A DNA stretch of 64,000 bases from Peptoniphilus_A sp022767005 (GTDB lineage Bacteria; Bacillota; Clostridia; Tissierellales; Peptoniphilaceae): assembly GCF_050315115.1 (NCBI RefSeq), contig NZ_JBNPOJ010000004.1, positions 90,454 through 154,453 of the forward strand. Reading direction: 5' to 3'. This document shows, piece by piece, positions 57,728-64,000 of the stretch (positions within the stretch are counted from its first letter, which is position 1; each line of letters begins with the position of its first letter). The notes beneath the pieces are model-generated. The model made no database searches. It saw only the letters and a list, made by a program, of their open reading frames with translations, and was not told where the DNA came from. The position numbers and the translations under genes were made by a program.

Positions 57728-58868
57728 TTCCCACCTCCAACTTTACTTTTGTAGAAAGCAAATCCTTGTTTAAATCATATTTTATGTTTCCAGCATTTGA
57801 ATTTATTAAAATTTTAAGTAATAAGATGCCTCTTTGTGATTTTTTTATTTTTTCATAATCTTCTTCATTTGTTCCGTCACTTTCTAATTCCAAGACGATA
57901 AAATCATCTTTGATACTTAACTTATAGTTCAAAAATGTAGCTTTTGAATGCTTGTAAATATTATTTATCAATTCTTTTGATATTATTGAGATAAATCTAG
58001 TTAATTTTTTATTATTTTTTTTTAATAGTTTTTCATCAATCGTCTTTTGTACTTTTATTTCTTTTTCTGGATATAATGATGAAATATTGTAAAATATTCC
58101 TTCAATAGATGTATCAGTATTTACATCTTCAAATAAATTTGCCTGGTAAAATTTCATCATTTCTCTTAACCGTTTTTCCAAATTAATGAGAATTTCCCTT
58201 GCATGATTTATGTCTGAGTTTTTTAGTGAAAGGTAATTTCTCGCAGCAAATATATCTTGAATTATCTCATCATGAATAATCCTTGCAAATTCATCTCTCT
58301 CATCTGCCATATAATCAGAAAGATAAAATAAATTATATGTATTCTCATATATATTTTCCCTATCCTTTATATATATTATAAAGAAAATCTCCATTATTAA
58401 AAAAATAATTTGGAAAAATAAACAAGCTATCATAGTATCTATGTTAAACAAATATATAATTATAAAAGAGAAAATTACCATTCCTATGGTAAATTTTTGT
58501 GCTGATGCTTTATTAATTGGCAATATATTAATATCTTTGATAGATCTATCTATTATAAATTTTTTAAGATAGGTCAATGTTGATATAAAACTTACAATTC
58601 CAAGGATTAATTTAAAATTTATCTTATCAATCAAGATTAGAGCTATGGGCAATAAAGAAGTTATTAAAAAAATTTTTGAATATTTTATTGGAATATTTTT
58701 ATTTGATAATTCCGTATATATAAATGAATATAATGTGAAAAATAAAACACTAGAAACTGCATTCAAAATTGAGGCATCTTTTATTATCAAATTGGTTTTA
58801 AAAAGAATTCCACAAAATAAAATTATAAATGAGTGAGCTAAAGCAATTTTTTCTAATTTCTTATACAT
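57705..58868 (-). CDS. NarX/DesK-type sensor histidine kinase
   Basis: A 387-residue kinase with about six membrane helices (residues about 8-168) and almost no external loops, so it probably senses the membrane or works with the transporter. The dimerisation domain is HisKA_3 with His199 in RDEFARIIHDEIIQDIF, and the ATPase domain has ELINNIYKHSKATF (N box) and a QRGILLLKILI G-box region that is less Gly-rich than usual. It lies two nt after an ABC-2 permease gene. Confidence 0.88.
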   Translation of the reverse strand: MYKKLEKIALAHSFIILFCGILFKTNLIIKDASILNAVSSVLFFTLYSFIYTELSNKNIPIKYSKIFLITSLLPIALILIDKINFKLILGIVSFISTLTYLKKFIIDRSIKDINILPINKASAQKFTIGMVIFSFIIIYLFNIDTMIACLFFQIIFLIMEIFFIIYIKDRENIYENTYNLFYLSDYMADERDEFARIIHDEIIQDIFAARNYLSLKNSDINHAREILINLEKRLREMMKFYQANLFEDVNTDTSIEGIFYNISSLYPEKEIKVQKTIDEKLLKKNNKKLTRFISIISKELINNIYKHSKATFLNYKLSIKDDFIVLELESDGTNEEDYEKIKKSQRGILLLKILINSNAGNIKYDLNKDLLSTKVKLEVGNETSFIR

Positions 58869-58870
58869 AT

Positions 58871-59509
58871 CTAATAGTAGCTAATTACAATCCTTTCTTT
58901 ATTTGTTTTTATACTCAAAAATATGAGAATAATCGTGAATATAGTTATCTTTAAAGCTAAATATAATTCTATCATATTTGTAAAATAATAAAGTAAAAAA
59001 CAGATTCCCATAATTACCATCATTGATAAAATCAACCTTATTTGAAGTCCATTTAATTTATTTATATTTATTGTATATAAAATCATCATCACTACTATTA
59101 CACTTTCAAAAATAATAGAAAAAAAAAGATTCACTATTATTGGTGCTGAGATTTTTATTTTCAGTAGGATTAGCATTATACTTGGAGCAAGTATAACAAA
59201 AGTAGCTATCATTATGGAAATCATATATTTTACAATGAGTTCTTTTCTTGTTAAACCATTTGCAAGGATAAACTCAATCTTTTTACTAATCTTATCACTT
59301 ATTAGGGTGGATTTTGCAAGTTCTATAAAAAACACAATATACAAAATTAAAAAGCCTTCATTTTTCATAAAGTTAACAATACTTGTACCCTCATTAATAT
59401 CTCCCAAAAAATAAGAAATAAAGGTGAAAAATATTGCCATTATGCACATTAAGATTGCGTTTTTATCTAATAGATTTTTTATATCTTCTCTAATTAAGTT
59501 TATGACCAT
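58871..59509 (-). CDS. ABC-2 type permease subunit
   Basis: A 212-residue membrane protein with six hydrophobic segments (NAILMCIMAIFFTFISYFLG, YMISIMIATFVILAPSIMLI, LILSMMVIMGICFLLYYFTN). The cytosolic KKIEFILANGLTRKELIVKY also appears in the partner permease as RIEFIIASGINIKNIIRAY, which shows that the two are related. It overlaps that partner by 10 nt. No substrate can be named. Confidence 0.82.
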   Translation of the reverse strand: MVINLIREDIKNLLDKNAILMCIMAIFFTFISYFLGDINEGTSIVNFMKNEGFLILYIVFFIELAKSTLISDKISKKIEFILANGLTRKELIVKYMISIMIATFVILAPSIMLILLKIKISAPIIVNLFFSIIFESVIVVMMILYTININKLNGLQIRLILSMMVIMGICFLLYYFTNMIELYLALKITIFTIILIFLSIKTNKERIVISYY

Positions 59510-60213
59510 GTCCCCTCCTTATTTATAATTGATTCATTATTAATTCTCGCTAGATTAATTATTGAAAAAATCCCAAAAGTTAAAAGTAAAATTATATTTA
59601 TTCCAACTATCAAATAAATTAAATTTATATCGTATTTATCTAATAGACTTAAAATCTTATTAGAAAAGGAGCCTACAATGTATATAAAAAGTGTAGTTCC
59701 AAAAAATACTAAATTTTTGAAAAATTTAAAATTTTTTCTGGATAAAGAAAAAATATTTAAAAATAAAATTTCAAAATAAAGCATAATTACAGTCGATATA
59801 TATATTCCTACAATCCATTTAAAATCTTTTTTAAAATCATAAAGATAGTATGTAAAGAAAAATAAGAAAAATGGAAGGATGGATGAAATTCTCCACATCT
59901 CTATTGTATATGCCCTAATAATATTTTTTATATTTATTCCTGATGCTATTATAAATTCAATTCTTTTGTTTAATTTATCTTTTACAGTTAGGTTAATTAT
60001 CATGGAGTTCGCTGTTATCTGTGTAAGACCCACTATTAAAACATAGAGCATTAAAAGTACATAGGAAGTTGACTTAGATTCAAAAACATTTTTACATAGC
60101 AAAAAAGAAAATCCCAAAACAATAATCATACACACTATTATATTTAATATTGTTTCCTTATCTCTAAACAAATAATATCTACAAGCTTTATTAATATTCA
60201 TATTATTTCTCAT
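59500..60213 (-). CDS. ABC-2 type permease subunit
   Basis: A 237-residue membrane protein with six hydrophobic segments and the same coupling-helix stretch (DKLNKRIEFIIASGINIKNI) as its neighbour, so the pair probably forms a heterodimeric channel for the ATPase. It overlaps the ATPase gene by 4 nt. Similar two-permease sets serve bacteriocin immunity or drug efflux in Firmicutes. Confidence 0.82.
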   Translation of the reverse strand: MRNNMNINKACRYYLFRDKETILNIIVCMIIVLGFSFLLCKNVFESKSTSYVLLMLYVLIVGLTQITANSMIINLTVKDKLNKRIEFIIASGINIKNIIRAYTIEMWRISSILPFFLFFFTYYLYDFKKDFKWIVGIYISTVIMLYFEILFLNIFSLSRKNFKFFKNLVFFGTTLFIYIVGSFSNKILSLLDKYDINLIYLIVGINIILLLTFGIFSIINLARINNESIINKEGTWS

Positions 60214-60872
60214 TTTATTCCCTCTTCTATAAATAATTCTTCTAAACTTTCCCCTCCTATTTCAGAAATTTTTTTAGTGAAGAGTAGTTTTCCATTTTTA
60301 AGCATTGAAACCCTATCCGCCACCTTTTCAATTTCATCAAGGTCATGACTCGTAATAACAATGGTTTTGCCTTCTGTTTTTAATAATTTGATAAGTTTTC
60401 TAATTTCAACTCTTGATATTGGGTCTACTCCACTGGTTGCTTCATCTAAAAATATAATCTGCCTATTCATCATTACTATAACTAATAAAGAAAGTTTTCT
60501 TTTCATCCCCTTGGAATAAGTTGAAACCTTTCGAGTTAAATCCTTTGTGATTTCTAATAAGTCAGAATATTTTTCATAATTTTTAAGCTCATATCCAAAA
60601 TACAAGCCATATAATTTAATATTTTCAAAGCCAGTCTTATCCTCATACAAATAGTCATTCTCAAGAAGCATGGCATATTTTCCCTTAACTATTACTTCCC
60701 CTGAATCTTTTTTATAAAGTCCAGTTAAAATTCTTAAAAGAGAAGTTTTGCCAGATCCGTTAGGTCCAATTATGGCATGTACAGTATTTTCTTCTACTTC
60801 AAGGTCAAAATCATTAAAAAGATTTTTTTCTTTAAAATTTTTACTCAAGTTTTTCACTTCAATTATATTCAT
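60210..60872 (-). CDS. ABC transporter ATPase
   Basis: A 220-residue ATPase: Walker A IIGPNGSGKTSLL, signature STYSKGMKRKLSLL (a diverged LSGGQ), Walker B IIFLDEATSGVDP and H-loop IVITSHDLDEIEKVAD. Length and the SKGM form match CcmA/NatA-type ABC-2 ATPases. It is first in the operon ATPase-permease-permease-kinase-regulator. An AGAGGTGAGAGT site precedes the ATG. The promoter may be TTTACT-17-AATAAT around 60925-60897; this is weak. Confidence 0.9.
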   Translation of the reverse strand: MNIIEVKNLSKNFKEKNLFNDFDLEVEENTVHAIIGPNGSGKTSLLRILTGLYKKDSGEVIVKGKYAMLLENDYLYEDKTGFENIKLYGLYFGYELKNYEKYSDLLEITKDLTRKVSTYSKGMKRKLSLLVIVMMNRQIIFLDEATSGVDPISRVEIRKLIKLLKTEGKTIVITSHDLDEIEKVADRVSMLKNGKLLFTKKISEIGGESLEELFIEEGIK

Positions 60873-60941
60873 ACTCTCACCTCTTGCTTAGATAATAAAT
60901 TATTTTAAAATACAATTCATGAGTAAATACTGCAAAGTTAA

Positions 60942-60987
60942 ATAAAAAAAGCTTCTAAGATTTTTTTTAAAACCTTAAAAGCTTTTT
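60942..60987 (-). terminator. Intrinsic terminator after the 112-residue membrane protein gene
   Basis: AAAAAGCTTTTAAG pairs with CTTAGAAGCTTTTTTT across an A/T loop, with a T tail on the minus strand. It can also form on plus. Confidence 0.75.
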
Positions 60988-61053
60988 ACTTTTTCTTATC
61001 CTATTAGTCTAAGAGCAATAAGTATAATTATTTTATTGTTTGCTGAGATTGAA

Positions 61054-61392
61054 TTAAATATTTTTTGAAAAAAAATTTTTTAAATATATAGATATTAAAA
61101 TTCCCACTATAAAGGAGCTTATGCTGACATAACTATAAGGTGTGCCATCTAAAAAATAAAGGATAAAGAATATATTCCACCCCAATGGAAATAATAAAAT
61201 ATATCCCCAAAATAATTTTTTATTTTTAAAAATTAATGGCATTAAAATTAGTACAGGAAGAGAGAATGGACTGAGTAGATAATAATTTAATGTCGCTATA
61301 AGTCCATATAAATGATTTGTGTCCACAAATAATATAGGAATACAAGCTACTATTATTATAATAAATAAAATTCTAATTATCATATTCTTCAT
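61054..61392 (-). CDS. Small four-helix membrane protein
   Basis: A 112-residue hydrophobic protein with four helices (IRILFIIIIVACIPILFV, LSPFSLPVLILMPLIF, FWGYILLFPLGWNIFFILYF, SSFIVGILISIYL). I do not recognise the family. The ATG lacks a strong ribosome site (GAAAGAGGGTAATATCAA is about 10 nt upstream). It is monocistronic, with a terminator directly downstream, and lies upstream of the ABC-2 operon. It could be an immunity-type protein, but nothing proves it. Confidence 0.55.
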   Translation of the reverse strand: MKNMIIRILFIIIIVACIPILFVDTNHLYGLIATLNYYLLSPFSLPVLILMPLIFKNKKLFWGYILLFPLGWNIFFILYFLDGTPYSYVSISSFIVGILISIYLKNFFSKNI

Positions 61393-61801
61393 TTGATATT
61401 ACCCTCTTTCAGTAATATTCTTTATTTATACAAAACTTAGATTAAAAATATATTATCATATTTAGCTTAGAATAATTAAATATGATTTATAAAATATGGC
61501 ACTTTTTTCTAATAAAGATAAAATATTTTCCAAATACTATCTTCTACAAACTCATCAAATTAACTCTGACACCCTAGTAAAATTCAAATTTATTATATTA
61601 TATTTCTTTTTTATTTATATTAACTATAACTTTTTAAAAAATTTAAAACAAATAAAAATATTAAGAACAAAATTTTTATATTTTCTCCATAATTAATTGA
61701 ATTTTTTGGTCAAATGTTCTACAATATAGTTAGTTAAACTTTTGTTTTGTTAATACACTTTTGATTGAATGTATTTTCTATTTTTTATTTAGGAGGTCGC
61801 T
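61393..61801. other. Gene-poor region with the promoter of the Y-family polymerase operon
   Basis: About 400 nt of very AT-rich sequence between divergent genes. It contains the promoter at 61697-61725. A plus-strand frame of 66 codons at 61496 has no ribosome site and biased Phe/Lys/Leu content, so I do not call it a gene. Confidence 0.5.
61697..61725 (+). promoter_or_regulatory. Promoter of the Y-family polymerase operon with LexA-like half site
   Basis: TTGAAT (61697-61702), 17-nt spacer, TACAAT (61720-61725). The spacer holds GGTCAAATGTTC, whose complement GAACATTTGACC has one perfect half of the Firmicutes LexA box GAACATATGTTC and a poor second half. Confidence 0.5.
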
Positions 61802-63214
61802 ATGGGTTTTATTAACTATTCTTTGGAACCAAAATCTGATATTGCTTTTGTGGATATTAAATCCTTTTACGCAAGCGTGGAATGTGTTATGAGAAATTTA
61901 GATCCTCTAACTACTTCCCTTTGCGTAATGAGTAGAGCTGAAAATTCTAGTGGTCTAATTTTAGCTAGCTCTCCTCTTTTTAAAAAAGTTTTTGGCAAAA
62001 ATAATGTTGGCAGAGCTAGAGACCTTCCCTTTGATATTGAAACGCGTAAGTTTTGTTTTAAAAATGCTAGACATCAAAACAATGAAATTACTAAGACTTA
62101 CATTGATTATATCGAGAAGTGGGCGAAAAATACACTCATAGTTCCTCCAAGAATGGCTCTTTATATCGAGGAAAATCTAAAAATTCAAAAGATTTTTCAA
62201 AATTATGCTACTAAAGATGACATCCTTCCCTACTCTATTGATGAGGGATTTATTGATTTAACTAATAGTCTAAATTATTTTGTTCCAAATAAAAATATTT
62301 CTCGCAAAGACAAGTTAGATCTTGTTTCTTCTATGATTCAAAAGGATATTTGGGAATCTATTGGTGTTTATTCTACTGTTGGTATGAGCAATGCTAATCC
62401 TCTTCTCGCTAAGCTTGCTCTTGACAATGAGGCGAAAAAAACTAATACTATGCGTGCAAATTGGTCTTATGAAGATGTGGAATCTAAAGTTTGGGGCATA
62501 AATGAGCTCACAAATTTTTGGGGCATTGGCAATAGGATGAAGAAAAGGCTAAATGATTTATATATTTTTTCTGTCCGCGACCTTGCCAATTATAATCCCG
62601 ATATTCTAAAAAAAGAACTTGGTGTAATTGGTCTTCAACTTTGGTTTCACGCTAATGGTGTTGACGAATCTAAAATTACTAAACTCTACAAGCCTAAGTC
62701 TAAAGGTCTTGGCAATTCTCAAGTTCTTCCTCGCGATTATGTATGTCAATATGAAATTGAGATTGTCTTGCGTGAAATTGCCGAACAAGTTGCCATTAGA
62801 ATTAGACGAATTAAGAAAAAGGCGACTGTCATTTCTATTCACATTGGCTTTTCATATAATGAAAATAGAAATTCTATTAATGCAAGGAGGACTATAAATC
62901 CTAGTCAATCAACTAGGTTTTTATGTGGTGAAGTTATTAAACTTTTTCGTGAAAAATATAAGGGCGGTGCTGTTAGACAACTTGGTGTTAGTTACGACAA
63001 TTTAGTTGATGAATCTTCTACAATTTTAAATTTTTTTGACGATTTTAGAAAAATTGAACGCGAAGAAAATCTGGACAAAACCATTGATTCTATTCGCGAC
63101 AAATTTGGTTTTACTTCTGTTCAAAGAGCGACTTGCCTTATGGAAGGCTCTCGCGTTATTGAAAGGAGTAATTTAATTGGTGGTCATTGTGGTGGCATGG
63201 ACGGTGCTAATTAG
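61802..63214 (+). CDS. Y-family DNA polymerase (UvrX/UmuC-like)
   Basis: A 470-residue translesion polymerase. The palm motif is IAFVDIKSFYASVECVMRNLDP with the first metal-binding Asp; the steric tyrosine is in SFYASVE. The catalytic SIDEGFIDL pair holds the Asp-Glu. VYSTVGMSNANPLLAKLALD, WGIGNRMKKRLNDL (HhH) and the C-terminal little finger follow. It belongs to the UvrX/YqjW subgroup carried by Bacillus phage SPbeta and plasmids, usually next to a yolD-type gene as here. An AGGAGGTCGCT site precedes the ATG. Expected to be SOS-induced. Confidence 0.92.
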   Translation: MGFINYSLEPKSDIAFVDIKSFYASVECVMRNLDPLTTSLCVMSRAENSSGLILASSPLFKKVFGKNNVGRARDLPFDIETRKFCFKNARHQNNEITKTYIDYIEKWAKNTLIVPPRMALYIEENLKIQKIFQNYATKDDILPYSIDEGFIDLTNSLNYFVPNKNISRKDKLDLVSSMIQKDIWESIGVYSTVGMSNANPLLAKLALDNEAKKTNTMRANWSYEDVESKVWGINELTNFWGIGNRMKKRLNDLYIFSVRDLANYNPDILKKELGVIGLQLWFHANGVDESKITKLYKPKSKGLGNSQVLPRDYVCQYEIEIVLREIAEQVAIRIRRIKKKATVISIHIGFSYNENRNSINARRTINPSQSTRFLCGEVIKLFREKYKGGAVRQLGVSYDNLVDESSTILNFFDDFRKIEREENLDKTIDSIRDKFGFTSVQRATCLMEGSRVIERSNLIGGHCGGMDGAN

Positions 63215-63233
63215 TCTTTTGTGAGGTGATTTT

Positions 63234-63578
63234 ATGGCTAATAGAAATTATTTGCCCTTTAAATCTGCAAGAAATTATGTGGATAGAGGCATGGCAAAGT
63301 GGATGGGATTTTTTATTTCTGAGCACACTTCTGCTCTTTTTCACATGGACGATGTAGTTGATGTGTCTGATCAAATGAGTAATTGCGAAATAGCTATTGC
63401 CATTAATCAAAGTTATGTAAATGCTCTTGATATTATGATTTATACAAAACTTAGACAAAAGCCATATATTGGAAAAATAAAAGAAATTTTTGACAATTTT
63501 GTTTATTTATGTGGATATGATTCTCTTAATATTTATTTCTGCGATATTGTTAAAATAGTTCTTTTGGAGGAATTATGA
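63234..63578 (+). CDS. YolD-like protein
   Basis: A 114-residue protein with the YolD-family core RGMAKWMGFFISEHTSALF near residue 20 (family pattern RGMxKWxxF...EH). YolD-like genes sit beside uvrX-type polymerases in phages, plasmids and Gram-positive chromosomes; a UmuD-like helper role has been suggested. It starts 19 nt after the polymerase stop (GAGGTGATTTT site) and overlaps the next gene by 4 nt. Confidence 0.75.
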   Translation: MANRNYLPFKSARNYVDRGMAKWMGFFISEHTSALFHMDDVVDVSDQMSNCEIAIAINQSYVNALDIMIYTKLRQKPYIGKIKEIFDNFVYLCGYDSLNIYFCDIVKIVLLEEL

Positions 63579-63868
63579 ATAACTTAGAAAATAGTTGTAT
63601 TCAATTTGATTATTTTTCTTGCAATTATAAAAGGTTTGAGGAAGATTTTTATAAATTTTCTGCTATTAATGTTCCCCTTACTTTTTTAACAGATGATTTG
63701 CTCCTTCATATGTTTTTAGCTGAGCACGACTATTTTAGACTCAATGCTAAAAATTCTGTGGACGATAAAGATCATTATTTTGTTTTCAAAAAATTAAATA
63801 ATAAAGATAATAAATATATCAGCCAATTTGAGTATATTGGAAATTTATCTACCATAGAATTTTTTTAA
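63575..63868 (+). CDS. Hypothetical third protein of the Y-polymerase operon
   Basis: A 97-residue soluble protein with no signal or membrane helix; I do not recognise it. Features seen: FDYFSCNYKRFEEDFYKF and a beta-like end DHYFVFKKLNNKDNKYISQF. Its ATG overlaps the YolD-like stop (ATGA, with TTGGAGGAATT in front), so it is translated with that gene and probably serves the same polymerase or its element. The operon ends at a terminator 21 nt downstream. Confidence 0.65.
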   Translation: MNNLENSCIQFDYFSCNYKRFEEDFYKFSAINVPLTFLTDDLLLHMFLAEHDYFRLNAKNSVDDKDHYFVFKKLNNKDNKYISQFEYIGNLSTIEFF

Positions 63869-63889
63869 TTATATTTTGGTAAATAATTT

Positions 63890-63911
63890 TCAGCCTTTGG
63901 CTGATTTTTTT
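63890..63911 (+). terminator. Intrinsic terminator of the Y-polymerase operon
   Basis: TCAGCC TTT GGCTGA followed by seven T. The last 90 nt of the window show no gene. Confidence 0.9.
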
Positions 63912-64000
63912 ACATTTTCTATTTTATAAAAACTTTTATACAAACGAGCTAAGCTTCGTCGCTTATTTGACCTAGATATTCTTCTTATAGAAAACTCTAC

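Noticed and set aside
61496..61696. Plus-strand 66-codon frame upstream of the Y-family polymerase
   Set aside because: No ribosome site, Phe/Lys/Tyr-rich chance composition, and it ends where the polymerase promoter begins.
1..64000. tRNA, rRNA, CRISPR arrays and insertion sequences
   Set aside because: I looked in all gaps and found no cloverleaf-like segments with GTTCRA T-loops, no short regular repeats with spacers, and no transposase frames.

Overview
The window is AT-rich (roughly 30% GC by eye) DNA from a low-GC Gram-positive anaerobe. The gene set points to the Tissierellia / Peptoniphilaceae (Gram-positive anaerobic cocci such as Peptoniphilus, Anaerococcus, Parvimonas or Finegoldia). 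It includes CarD, a YacL-type PIN-TRAM protein, an EF-P/CD1247 pair, a type 2 IleRS under a T-box, a butyrate-type CoA-transferase, acetate kinase, a CBS-domain pyrophosphatase and an SLH-anchored surface protein. Most genes lie on the minus strand in tight operons closed by clear intrinsic terminators. I see no rRNA, tRNA, CRISPR array or insertion sequence. The genus call is inference from gene content.

Layout. 1-3 kb: uvrC (cut by the window edge) and an M24 aminopeptidase. 3-6.5 kb: a BlaI/BlaR1-like cassette without a beta-lactamase. It carries a secreted hydrophobic protein, a small membrane protein and the decayed tail of a second BlaR1-like gene, and it is bracketed by two near-identical terminators. 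6.6-9.4 kb: an OmpR-type two-component system. 9.4-14.4 kb: crcB, an NCS2 permease, alr, spoVG and murC. 14.6-24.7 kb: an exported phosphodiester glycosidase, a class V aminotransferase, PIN-TRAM, CarD, a CoA-transferase, a UvrD/AddA-like helicase-nuclease and an ArsR regulator. 24.9-31.2 kb: T-box/ileS, an Rrf2 regulator and two oxidoreductases. 31.3-36.7 kb: pyrophosphatase, a small acidic protein with an in-frame UAG before a metal-binding tail, a DUF4153 membrane protein and dihydroorotase.

36.7-43.7 kb is one long minus-strand operon. It starts at a probably leaderless NusG-domain-II gene and runs through a Gx transporter, maf, radC, an SGNH hydrolase, a set of pseudopilin/minor pilin genes, efp and CD1247. 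43.8-47.1 kb holds rpmF, yceD, ackA and the divergent tmcAL.

47.3-52.2 kb holds the most unusual locus. A 1378-residue SLH-anchored surface protein has two FMN-binding domains with candidate flavinylation threonines, and a ferric-reductase-like heme membrane protein is encoded just upstream. A Fur-like palindrome lies in the leader of the large gene. Together these look like a cell-surface flavin electron-transfer or iron-reduction system. 52.7-56.8 kb is a TetR-controlled heterodimeric ABC exporter. 57-61 kb is an ABC-2 transporter with its own NarL-type two-component system. 61.8-63.9 kb is a UvrX-type Y-family polymerase / YolD-like operon that may be mobile cargo.
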